From Odoribacter sp. (GTDB taxonomy: Bacteria; Bacteroidota; Bacteroidia; Bacteroidales; Prolixibacteraceae): 64,000 bases of DNA. Positions 35,307 through 43,618 of this stretch are shown here, piece after piece (positions within the stretch are counted from its first letter, which is position 1; each line of letters begins with the position of its first letter). The notes under the pieces are model-generated. The model made no database searches. It had not been told where the DNA came from and worked only from the letters and a program-made list of their open reading frames with translations. The position numbers were made by a program, and so were the translations under genes. Location: NCBI GenBank assembly GCA_013824715.1, contig PNOH01000010.1:1-64000 (forward strand), given 5' to 3'.

Positions 35307-36056
35307 TTAATCAATGTTTAATTTAGTCAGGTTTCTGATATGCTGTTTTGATCCTTTTACCAGATATTCCTTTCCATCATGAAATAATAATATAGTATTG
35401 CTATTCTTGAAAACCTTACGGATGTATCTCTTGTTAATCAGGTATTTTCGGCTTGAACGCAGAAAATCATTGGGATCAACCAGCGCTTCAATTTTGGAAA
35501 GAAACATATAGATTACTTCCATTCGGTTTTGGGTCAAATACATTTCGGTAAGAATTCCATCGGCCATGCAATATAGAATTTCATCCTGATCAATCAGAAT
35601 ATACCCTTTGGAGGTATGAAACCGTAACCTTTTCTCTTCAGTTGATTTTTCAATGATCTGTTTTATTTTTAACTGAACACTGTTCTGTTTAATCAGATGA
35701 ACCTGACCAATTATTTTATTGAGTTTGTCTTTTTGAACAGGTTTGAGCAGGTAATGATAGACCCCGCTATGAATGGCCTGGACTGCATTATCTTTGGAAT
35801 CGGAAATAAATACAACCGTTGTGTCGGTGAATTTTGTTTTAATAAATTTGAGTAGCTCGGTAAGCTTCTCATCTTTTGATGGAAATTCAATTAATATAAC
35901 CTCCGGATTACAATGCAGGATTTTTAATAAGGCCTGATCAGAATCTTTAACAATTTCAATCCTTTCAATCAAAGGATTACCTCTCAGAATTTCCTGGGTG
36001 TGAATGACTGATTCAGGCACACTGTCAACAATTAAGACACAGATTTTGTGTTCCAT
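35307..36056 (-). CDS. LytTR-family regulator with degenerate receiver
   Basis: 249 residues from ATG 36056 (MEHKICVLIVDSVPESV); a long upstream open stretch would start in non-coding-looking sequence and is not used. The receiver has only one of the two acidic pocket residues (VDS rather than VDD), and at the phospho-Asp site the run EVILIEFPSKDEK carries Glu. The Ser/Thr and Lys (VFISDS, LLKPV) are kept. A Glu there can mimic phosphorylation in other regulators, so this one may be constitutively active or phosphate-independent (inference). C-terminal LytTR domain intact (FLRSSRKYLINKRYIRKV). Confidence 0.85.
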   Translation of the reverse strand: MEHKICVLIVDSVPESVIHTQEILRGNPLIERIEIVKDSDQALLKILHCNPEVILIEFPSKDEKLTELLKFIKTKFTDTTVVFISDSKDNAVQAIHSGVYHYLLKPVQKDKLNKIIGQVHLIKQNSVQLKIKQIIEKSTEEKRLRFHTSKGYILIDQDEILYCMADGILTEMYLTQNRMEVIYMFLSKIEALVDPNDFLRSSRKYLINKRYIRKVFKNSNTILLFHDGKEYLVKGSKQHIRNLTKLNID

Positions 36057-36484
36057 TGGTTGAGTTGATCTTGATTTGAAGTACTGCACTAAGATAGCAA
36101 CATATTGTAGTTCTCTTGTTAATTGAACTAAAAAAAGATTTGCTAATATTTTTGTCAGGATAGAACAGATAATAACAGAAAAAAATGAAGATATAATACT
36201 GCTGGACGGCAATTTTGTGAAAAATGTGCAATTGAATTTATCTAATTAAAATTCAAATTACATTGGGGATGTCTAATTTTGTTTATTCCTAAAATTCAAA
36301 AATCCGCTTAAATTTCAATGAATTAAAGGTATTTCCATTTATTTGGCATTTGTTCGACTGACTTTAAATTATCTGTCCCTTATTTATATATATTTATGCT
36401 TAGAAACCATTACCGAATTTGATTGTTTAATCTTCGTAGTTTTAAAAATTGATTCATCATATATTAAATACTAAACCTCTTGGA
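36057..36484. other. 428-bp divergent intergenic region between the LytTR pair and actA
   Basis: A/T-rich with no reading frame of note. A possible -7 box TAATTTTG lies at 36274-36281 on the plus strand, which would give actA a leader of about 200 bases. No clear operator was seen. Promoters of both units must lie here. Confidence 0.5.
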
Positions 36485-37654
36485 ATGAGAAAAAACTTTC
36501 TTCCCTGGCATTTCTCAGAGCATTTGAAAGCATGCATCCCTTTTATATTTTTAACTGTTTTTTTCATTGTTGTTCCCTTATCTCAGAAGGCAAATGCGAA
36601 TGACGAACCGGAAGAATTTGTTGAAGATCATTCTCATGAGGACATTCAACGCGGAGAACGTTTTTTTAAAGGACTCTTACCTAAAGATCGCAAATTCGAA
36701 ACTTGTGTATCTTGCCATAACTTAAATCATTCAGATAAATTTAACTGGAATCCGTCGGCCATGGCTATTGCCGTGAAATTTAAAGAAAAGGATTTTGCTG
36801 AGTTTCAGAGCGCCGTGATGCAGCCCAATGGGAAGAAAATAGAATTATCACACAAGGATATTAAAATTGAAGAAGATGATCTTCGAAAAGTAAAGCAGTA
36901 TTTGGATAATCTTGCCATCACCGGGCCTCCTGCCGAAGGCCCGACAATTACTCAGATCATTATATTTTTATTTCTGGGTTTATTAATGACCCTGGCTTTG
37001 CTCGATCTTATTTTCTTTCATAAGATTAAATACCGTTATATCACCGTCCTGATTCTTGTTGTTGCTTTGCTTGTTCAGGTTAAAATGGTTGCCGATGCTG
37101 CCATTAATCTTGGAAGGACACAAAATTATGCCCCGGATCAGCCTATCAAGTTTTCGCATAAAGTACATGCAGGTGAAAATAAAATTGACTGTAAATATTG
37201 TCACCATAACGCCGAATTTGGCAAATCAGCGGGTATTCCGGCAATGGAATTGTGTATGAATTGTCATGTACTGGTGCGGGAAGGAACCAATTCAGGAAAA
37301 TTTGAAATTGCCAAAGTGGTGGATGCAAATGAAAATAAAAAGCTGGTCGAATGGATCAGGATTCATAATTTGCCCGATCATGTATTTTTCAGTCATGCAC
37401 AACATGTTGGAATTGCCAAAGTTGATTGTCAGAAATGTCACGGGCAAGTTGAGGAAATGGACGTAATGAGCCAAAACAGTGATTTATCAATGGGTTGGTG
37501 TATCAATTGCCATCGTGAAACCAAGGTGAACTTTAAAGACAATGCTTATTACGATAATTACATGAAACTGCACGATCAACTGAAAGGTGGAGGAATTGAT
37601 ACGATTCGTGCGGTGAATATTGGAGCAAACGATTGCATGCGTTGCCATTACTAA
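36485..37654 (+). CDS. actA: Alternative Complex III subunit ActA, six-haem cytochrome c
   Basis: 389 residues from ATG 36485 (the upstream TTG adds a non-conserved stretch). A signal or anchor at ~17-38 is followed by a first CVSCH (74), two membrane helices (157-177, 183-202) and five more CxxCH motifs: CKYCH, CMNCH, CQKCH, CINCH and CMRCH, the last directly at the C-terminus. The characterised ActA is pentahaem; this one has an extra N-terminal monohaem domain. Periplasmic electron carrier of the quinol-oxidising complex. A 372-bp repeat-rich gap separates it from actB. Confidence 0.93.
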   Translation: MRKNFLPWHFSEHLKACIPFIFLTVFFIVVPLSQKANANDEPEEFVEDHSHEDIQRGERFFKGLLPKDRKFETCVSCHNLNHSDKFNWNPSAMAIAVKFKEKDFAEFQSAVMQPNGKKIELSHKDIKIEEDDLRKVKQYLDNLAITGPPAEGPTITQIIIFLFLGLLMTLALLDLIFFHKIKYRYITVLILVVALLVQVKMVADAAINLGRTQNYAPDQPIKFSHKVHAGENKIDCKYCHHNAEFGKSAGIPAMELCMNCHVLVREGTNSGKFEIAKVVDANENKKLVEWIRIHNLPDHVFFSHAQHVGIAKVDCQKCHGQVEEMDVMSQNSDLSMGWCINCHRETKVNFKDNAYYDNYMKLHDQLKGGGIDTIRAVNIGANDCMRCHY

Positions 37655-37658
37655 TAAG

Positions 37659-37688
37659 TTCCAAGTTGCAGGTTTCAAGTTCCAAGTT
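37659..37688. repeat. GTTCCAAGTT direct words
   Basis: AAGTTCCAAGTTGCAGG is followed at once by TTTCAAGTTCCAAGTT, a repeat of the GTTCCAAGTT word. The reverse-complement words GGAACTTGG and TTTGGAAC occur at 13736-13763 and 51349-51383. Confidence 0.55.
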
Positions 37689-37749
37689 TAATGACTCAAT
37701 GAGATTATCTATTACGAAACGACTTGGATTCAATTGAAAGAAACTGGGG

Positions 37750-37815
37750 TTCACCCTAAAAGGGTGAAATATCAATAGCCCGGGGTAAAGTGACGAAGGA
37801 ACGCAACCCCGGGGA
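37750..37815. repeat. GTTCACCC/GGGTGAA hairpin and CCCGGGG blocks
   Basis: TTCACCC-TAAAA-GGGTGAA, then AATAGCCCGGGG and CAACCCCGGGG. The composition and order resemble intergenic repeats common in Bacteroidota, but only one copy is seen here. Confidence 0.5.
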
Positions 37816-37834
37816 AAGAATGTAAAGCCGAAGG

Positions 37835-37885
37835 CCGTCCGCGAGATAACATTGATTAAGGTCATTGTCTTATTTCGGACGGAAT
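37835..37885 (-). repeat. Dispersed 51-bp inverted-repeat element, copy 2
   Basis: Reverse complement reads ATTCCGTCCGAAA, 29 bases, CGCGGACGG, the same ends and interval as 1768-1818, with 16 of 29 interior bases matching. The terminal CCGTCCG and CGGACGG pair. Confidence 0.6.
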
Positions 37886-38026
37886 GGAGGATTCCAATTT
37901 CAGGATTTATAGTGTAGAAAAAAATAAGAATTAGAAACGAGAAATAAGCACAAAGAGTCTTTCCTTTTTACTTTTTCCTCTTTGCTGATTCAGACATTGA
38001 TTAAATTATTTGATAAAATAGATTAA

Positions 38027-40993
38027 ATGAAGACATACTGGAGAAGTATAGAAGAACTTTCCAATCCAAAAGAGTTACGCCGTGAAGAAGTGCGTGAAGA
38101 AGCCAAACAAAAAAGCATGTTGATGAGGGGCGATAATGAGCTGAATGCCGCTTCAAGACGCGATTTTCTGAAAACTTTTGGTTTTGGAATTGCAGCAGCT
38201 TCAATCGTAGCCAGTTGTAAAAGACCTGTTGATAAAGCGATTCCGTATCTGGTTAAGCCAGATGAAATTAATCCGGGTACAGCCAATTACTATGCATCTT
38301 CCTATTTCGAGGGAAATGAATACGGAAGCATCATTGTAAAAGTTCGCGATGGCCGGCCAATCAAGATAGAAGGAAATGAGTTGAGTTCCATTTCGCAGGG
38401 CGGAACAAGCGCCCGGATTCAGGCTTCGGTATTGAATCTATACGACGATGCCCGTTTTAAAGGACCTTCGAAAATGGGAGAAGAAATCACCTGGGAAAAA
38501 GCTGATGACGAAATCATCTCACAATTAGGCAAAATAAAAGCTCTGGGTGGAAAAGTGGTTCTGCTAAGTTCTACTGTTATTTCACCAACGACCAAAGAAA
38601 TAATCCGGAAATTTGCCGAAAAACAAACCAATACCGAATGGATCCAATACGATCCGGTTTCTGCTTCAGGAATATTACTGGCCAATTTAAATAGCTTCGG
38701 AACATTTGTACCTGATTCCCAGGCGGCCATTATTCCTGATTATCGCTTCAATAAAGCCAAAGTAGTGGTCAGTTTCGGCGCCGACTTTTTAGGTAGCTGG
38801 CTCTCGACCGTGGAATATACCAAAGGATACACTGCAACCCGTCAGTTGCAGAATGGCCGAAACGAAATGCTTCGCCATTACCAGTTTGAATCCGGATTGA
38901 CTTTGACCGGCTCAAATGCCGATATCCGTTTCCCGATCAAACCTTCGGAAGAAGGAGCAATTGTGCTGGCCCTGTACAATGCTGTTGCCAAAGTAAAAGG
39001 CGGACAAGTACTTTCCGGGGCACAATCATCGGTTGATATTACTGAACTGGCCAAAGATCTTCTGGAAAATGAAAAGCAAAGTATTGTAATCTCAGGAAGC
39101 AATGATGTGAATGTACAGTTGCTCATAAATGGCATCAATCAGATGCTTGGCAATTACGGACAAACCATCGGTTTGGAAAATCCGCTGATGACCAAACAAG
39201 GCATAGATCAGCATACCGACCGCCTGCTTGCAGACCTGAAAGCCGGAAAAGTAAAGGGTTTGCTGGTTTGGAACGCGAATCCGGTTTACGACCATCCGAA
39301 AGGAAAAGAGTTTGCCGAGGCCATAAAAAAAACAGATTTGTGCGTTTCGTTTTCGGAAAGGCCAGACGAAACAACTGCACTATGCCACTTTGTTTTGCCT
39401 GAAAGCAATTTTCTTGAAAGCTGGAACGATCTGGAACCAAAAGCAGGCATTTACAGTCTTTCACAACCTGTAATTGCCCCGATATTCAATAGCCGTCAGC
39501 CTCAGGCAACTTTGCTGAAATGGATCGGAGCCGAAAATAATTACCGTGATTACCTCAAAAACTTTTGGAAAGAAAACCAATTTCCGAAACAAAAAAATAC
39601 AACAGATTTCCGTCAGTTCTGGAATACTGCATTGCAGAATGGAGTTTTTGAAACTGTTCAGGAATCAAAATTGGTGTATTCTCCGGAAGGCCTTTCTCAG
39701 GCCGCAAGCCTGATAAAACCCTCTGTTGCCGGACTGGAAGTGGCCATCTACGAAAGTGTAGGTATTGGCAACGGGAAATTTGCCAACAATCCGTGGCTAC
39801 AGGAATTGCCCGACCCGGTTGCCAAAATCAGTTGGGATAATTTTGCCGCCGTACCTGTTATTTATGCTGCTGAAAATGGATTGAAAAACGAAGATGTCAT
39901 TCTGGTGAATGGCTTGGAATTACCTGTGTTTGTTCAACCCGGTCAGGCAAAAGATACCATTTCGGTCGCACTGGGTTACGGACGAAAAATTGCCGGAAAA
40001 GTTGGGGATAATACAGGTTCGAACCTGTATCCGTTTGTCGGAATTGAAAACGGAACACGACAATATTTTCTGACTTCAGCGAAAATTAAAAAAGTTCCGG
40101 GGAAGATTTTTGAATTGGCGATTTCCCAGACTCATAATTCGATGGAAGGCCGTCCTATTGTGCGTGAAACCACTTTGGATGAATACATCAAAAATCCGGT
40201 TTCAGGAAACGAGATGAAGGCTGAAAATGAGTCAAAATCGGTTACCCTTTACGAAGCGCCGGTTTATAACGGACATCATTGGGGGATGGCTGTTGATCTG
40301 AACTCGTGTACAGGTTGTGGAAACTGCGCGATAGCTTGTCAGGCCGAAAATAATATTCAGGTAATTGGTAAGGAACAGGTTCGGAACCGACGGATTATGC
40401 ACTGGATACGAATTGACCGCTATTATTCTGAAAATCCGGAGAACCCGAAAGTGTCGTTTCAGCCGGTTATGTGCCAGCATTGCGGAAACGCGCCCTGCGA
40501 AAATGTTTGCCCGGTTGCCGCAACTCCGCACAGCGAGGAAGGCCTGAACCAGATGGCTTACAACCGTTGTGTCGGAACAAAATATTGCGTGAACAACTGC
40601 CCGTACAAAGTGCGCCGGTTTAACTGGTTCCAGTATGTGAAGAACGACAAATTCGACTTTGCATCGAACAGCGATTTGGGCCGCATGGTGCTGAACCCTG
40701 ATGTAACCGTTCGTTCACGCGGGGTGGTCGAAAAATGCTCGATGTGCGTGCAGCGCATTCAGGAGAAAAAACAGTTGGCCAAACTCGAAGGAAGGGCAAT
40801 AGCTGACGGCGAAATCAAAACAGCCTGTTCACAGTCTTGCCCCGGAAATGCCATCGTTTTTGGCGATCTGGAAGATCCGGAAAGCCGCATTTCGAAGCTG
40901 TTTAAAGACCAGCGCAATTACCATTTGCTTGAAGAATTACACACTTTGCCATCGGTAGCTTACCTGACCAAAGTAAGAAATACAAACGCATGA
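38027..40993 (+). CDS. actB: Alternative Complex III subunit ActB, molybdopterin-like/iron-sulphur
   Basis: 988 residues. Twin-Arg signal SRRDFLKTFGFG (about 43-54) followed by a lipobox-like Cys (IVASC, 64), so probably exported folded and lipidated. The large middle part is molybdopterin-oxidoreductase-like but in ActB carries no molybdenum. The C-terminal ferredoxin-like part has four cysteine clusters: CTGCGNCAIAC, CQHCGNAPCENVC, CVGTKYCVNNC and CSMC with a later CSQSCPG. Transfers electrons inside the complex. actC follows after 28 bases. Confidence 0.94.
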   Translation: MKTYWRSIEELSNPKELRREEVREEAKQKSMLMRGDNELNAASRRDFLKTFGFGIAAASIVASCKRPVDKAIPYLVKPDEINPGTANYYASSYFEGNEYGSIIVKVRDGRPIKIEGNELSSISQGGTSARIQASVLNLYDDARFKGPSKMGEEITWEKADDEIISQLGKIKALGGKVVLLSSTVISPTTKEIIRKFAEKQTNTEWIQYDPVSASGILLANLNSFGTFVPDSQAAIIPDYRFNKAKVVVSFGADFLGSWLSTVEYTKGYTATRQLQNGRNEMLRHYQFESGLTLTGSNADIRFPIKPSEEGAIVLALYNAVAKVKGGQVLSGAQSSVDITELAKDLLENEKQSIVISGSNDVNVQLLINGINQMLGNYGQTIGLENPLMTKQGIDQHTDRLLADLKAGKVKGLLVWNANPVYDHPKGKEFAEAIKKTDLCVSFSERPDETTALCHFVLPESNFLESWNDLEPKAGIYSLSQPVIAPIFNSRQPQATLLKWIGAENNYRDYLKNFWKENQFPKQKNTTDFRQFWNTALQNGVFETVQESKLVYSPEGLSQAASLIKPSVAGLEVAIYESVGIGNGKFANNPWLQELPDPVAKISWDNFAAVPVIYAAENGLKNEDVILVNGLELPVFVQPGQAKDTISVALGYGRKIAGKVGDNTGSNLYPFVGIENGTRQYFLTSAKIKKVPGKIFELAISQTHNSMEGRPIVRETTLDEYIKNPVSGNEMKAENESKSVTLYEAPVYNGHHWGMAVDLNSCTGCGNCAIACQAENNIQVIGKEQVRNRRIMHWIRIDRYYSENPENPKVSFQPVMCQHCGNAPCENVCPVAATPHSEEGLNQMAYNRCVGTKYCVNNCPYKVRRFNWFQYVKNDKFDFASNSDLGRMVLNPDVTVRSRGVVEKCSMCVQRIQEKKQLAKLEGRAIADGEIKTACSQSCPGNAIVFGDLEDPESRISKLFKDQRNYHLLEELHTLPSVAYLTKVRNTNA

Positions 40994-41021
40994 TCATCAA
41001 TCAAAAGAAATAGGTTGGACT

Positions 41022-42413
41022 ATGTATAAAACGGCCATACGAGGAAAATTAATTGACGGGGAGAAGTCGCTCAGTCAGATTTCGCATGAGATTCTGGCGC
41101 CCATTGATGCCAAAACGCCCAAATGGTGGTATGTAGCCATGGGAATCAGTCTGGCCATGCTTGCGCTGGGTGTCAAAAGTATTTATATCACCCTGACGCA
41201 GGGGATTGGAACATGGGGCGTTAACAGTACTGTGGCCTGGGGATGGGAAATTATCAATTTTGTTTGGTGGATCGGTATCGGACATGCCGGAACTGCTTTT
41301 TCCATTTTCCTCCTGATTCTGCGCCAGAAATGGAGAACCGCCATTAACCGTGCCGCCGAAGCGATGACCGTAGTGGCCGTTTTTTGTGCCGCCCTGTTCC
41401 CGTTGATGCACATGGGACGTCCGTGGTTGTTCTTTTACATTTTCCCATACCCAAATACCCGCGGCCCTTTGTGGGTAAACTTTAACTCACCGCTTTTCTG
41501 GGATTTTATGGCAATCTCGGCATACCTGCTCATATCGGCCAGTTTCTGGTATTTTGGTATGGTTCCCGATTTTGCCACGATTCGCGATACCACCAAATCG
41601 AAGATTAAAAAGGCTGTCTATGGTTTTTTTGCTTTTGGTTGGGTTGGATCGTCCCGTGAATGGTTGCGTTATGAAGGACTGGCTTTTGTCTTAGGAGGTA
41701 TTGCTGCCGTTCTGGTAGTTTCGGTTCACTCCATTGTATCCACCGACTTTGCGGTTTCGATTGAGCCGGGTTGGCATACTACTTTATTTCCTCCGTACTT
41801 TGTGGTTGGAGCTATTTTCTCCGGATTTGCAATGGTTTTGACCTTGGTAACTCTAATGAAGAAGCTATATAAAATGGGAGATTTCATTACCGAAAACCAT
41901 GTTGACGCGGTTTGCCGTATCCTGGTTTTCATCTCCCTGATCATGGGAACTGCCTACATAACTGAAATATTTATTGCCTGGTATTCGGGTTCAGAATATG
42001 AAATGTACACTTTCTTTAAAAACAGGATTACAGGCGAATATGCTATTCAATTCTGGGGAATGTTTATTTTCAATGCATTGTTACCTCAGTTATTTTGGTC
42101 AAGAAAAGTGCGCCGCAACCTTTGGGTGGTTTTTGTGATTTCACTTTTTATCAACCTGGGAATGTGGTTCGAACGGTTCAATATTGTGGTAACTTCACTT
42201 TCCAAAAACTATTTGCCTGCGAGCTGGGCCGAATATCACCCGACATTCGTTGAAATCGGTTTCTTTATTGGCACTCTCGGAATGTTCTCAGCCGGAGTAT
42301 TGTTGTTCTTCCGATACATCCCACAAATTGCCATTGCCGAAGTCAAGATGATTTCGAAATACAATACACAACAATCCGATCACCTTAAACCTGGCCACCA
42401 TGATTACGAATAA
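41022..42413 (+). CDS. actC: Alternative Complex III subunit ActC, NrfD-type membrane protein
   Basis: 463 residues, about ten membrane helices, NrfD/PsrC family. Conserved stretches include IGIGHAGTAFSIFLLILRQKW and AYITEIFIAWYSGSEYEMY. Houses a quinol site in the known complex and passes electrons toward ActB. A cytoplasmic start (MYKTAIRGKLIDGEKSL) precedes the first helix. Its 3' end overlaps actD by 14 bases. Confidence 0.93.
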   Translation: MYKTAIRGKLIDGEKSLSQISHEILAPIDAKTPKWWYVAMGISLAMLALGVKSIYITLTQGIGTWGVNSTVAWGWEIINFVWWIGIGHAGTAFSIFLLILRQKWRTAINRAAEAMTVVAVFCAALFPLMHMGRPWLFFYIFPYPNTRGPLWVNFNSPLFWDFMAISAYLLISASFWYFGMVPDFATIRDTTKSKIKKAVYGFFAFGWVGSSREWLRYEGLAFVLGGIAAVLVVSVHSIVSTDFAVSIEPGWHTTLFPPYFVVGAIFSGFAMVLTLVTLMKKLYKMGDFITENHVDAVCRILVFISLIMGTAYITEIFIAWYSGSEYEMYTFFKNRITGEYAIQFWGMFIFNALLPQLFWSRKVRRNLWVVFVISLFINLGMWFERFNIVVTSLSKNYLPASWAEYHPTFVEIGFFIGTLGMFSAGVLLFFRYIPQIAIAEVKMISKYNTQQSDHLKPGHHDYE

Positions 42414-42924
42414 GAAATATTTAGTCGGTGTTTTCGACAACGAGCATACGTTGGTTGATGCGTTTGAAAAGGCTTTGGCTAGCGGTGTCGTCATCGAAGA
42501 AGTTTATACACCTTATCCGATCCATGAGATATTGACCGGGATGAAGAATAAGACTCGCATTACTTATGCTGCTTTTTTCTTCGGATTATTTGGAGCTGTT
42601 ACTCTATTAAGTGGAATGTATTATGCTGCGGTAATTGACTGGCCCCTGCATTTTGGAGGAAAACCGTTTAATACATTTCCGTCATTCATTGTGGTTACCA
42701 TAGTTGCAACAATTTTGACGATCACTCTTTTGACCTTATTTACGTTTTCGGTACGTTCTAAAATTTATCCCGGAAAAAAGGCTGATATCATTGATATACG
42801 GGCTACGGATGACAAATTCATCATTCTGCTCGATCAGGATAAAATGGGAATGGAAAAGCCGGAAGTGACTCGATTATTCCAGACAAACGGAGCGTCAGAA
42901 GTATATGAAAAAGAATCCAACTAA
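42400..42924 (+). CDS. actD: Alternative Complex III subunit ActD (DUF3341)
   Basis: 174 residues with two membrane helices (about 50-75 and 95-120). Signature YLVGVFDNEHTLVDAFEKAL at the N-terminus, then VIEEVYTPYPIHEI. Matches DUF3341. Structural subunit of the complex, no cofactor. Starts inside the end of actC, so the two are translationally coupled. Confidence 0.92.
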   Translation: MITNKKYLVGVFDNEHTLVDAFEKALASGVVIEEVYTPYPIHEILTGMKNKTRITYAAFFFGLFGAVTLLSGMYYAAVIDWPLHFGGKPFNTFPSFIVVTIVATILTITLLTLFTFSVRSKIYPGKKADIIDIRATDDKFIILLDQDKMGMEKPEVTRLFQTNGASEVYEKESN

Positions 42925-42943
42925 CTGAAATAAATTTGACAGA

Positions 42944-43507
42944 ATGAATTTGAAAAACACGATAAAATATATGTCGGTTTTGGCCCTGACGGCGCTTTTC
43001 GGATCGTGCGACCGCGACCGGAAAACCACGGGATGGGAATATTTTGACGATATGTCGCATTCACCTGCATACGAAACCTACTCGCCTAATCCGAATTTTG
43101 CCGATGGAAAAACCATGCGCAATCCGGTTGAGGGAACTATTCCGCTCGGATATCAGCCATATTTGTATGAAAAAAATGATACTGATCGCGTGCTTGCCGG
43201 AAAGGAATTGGTAAATCCATATCAGCCAACTGCTGAAAATTTGGCTCGTGGTAAACAGGTATTTGCTATTTTTTGTATGAATTGTCACGGCGACAAGGGC
43301 GATGGTAAAGGCTATTTATTTACAAGTGGCAAATATCCTTTCCCTCCCAAAAGTTTGTTGTCAGAGAATGTCAGGAAAAATCCTGAAGGTGAAATATTTC
43401 ATGTGATAACAGTTGGATTTGGCGTAATGCCGCAACATGGTTCTCAGGTTCGTCCTGATGATCGCTGGAAGGTGGCGATGTATGTGAAAGAAGTGCTGCA
43501 AAAATAG
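42944..43507 (+). CDS. actE: Alternative Complex III subunit ActE, monohaem lipoprotein cytochrome c
   Basis: 187 residues. Lipoprotein signal with lipobox LFGSC (about residues 19-23). One haem site, FCMNCHGDKGDGKG, with the distal Met probably in VGFGVMPQHGSQ. Periplasmic, hands electrons on from the complex. It is 20 bases after actD. A repeat-bearing gap of 111 bases separates it from actF. Confidence 0.92.
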   Translation: MNLKNTIKYMSVLALTALFGSCDRDRKTTGWEYFDDMSHSPAYETYSPNPNFADGKTMRNPVEGTIPLGYQPYLYEKNDTDRVLAGKELVNPYQPTAENLARGKQVFAIFCMNCHGDKGDGKGYLFTSGKYPFPPKSLLSENVRKNPEGEIFHVITVGFGVMPQHGSQVRPDDRWKVAMYVKEVLQK

Positions 43508-43595
43508 CGATGCGGGTTACGGGTTTCGGGTTACGGGTTACGAGTTGTGAACAAGATTATCCTTTGCCGTTTGGCTTTAGCCAACGGACATGAGA
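43508..43595. repeat. GGGTTACG repeat (copy b) and CCTTTGCCGT hairpin (copy 1)
   Basis: GGGTTACGGGTTTCGGGTTA begins the run and CGGGTTACGAGTT (43534-43546) equals 22255-22267. Then TTATCCTTTGCCGT (43558-43571) leads a hairpin closing with GCCAACGGACAT, the same layout as 54071-54103. Non-coding, between actE and actF. Confidence 0.6.
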
Positions 43596-43618
43596 TTTAA
43601 AAGTAAGACAAAAAAGAT

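Larger units (their letters stand above)
37655..38026. other. 372-bp repeat-rich gap between actA and actB
   Basis: Contains GTTCCAAGTT words (37659-37689), a TTCACCC-N5-GGGTGAA hairpin (37750-37768), CCCGGGG blocks (37779-37815) and a reverse copy of the 51-bp inverted-repeat element (37835-37885). No gene is visible. The operon is split by this insertion-like patchwork. Confidence 0.7.

Noticed and set aside
36057-36212. N-terminal extension of the degenerate LytTR regulator
   Set aside because: The extra residues are hydrophobic and unlike a receiver; ATG 36056 gives the normal family start.
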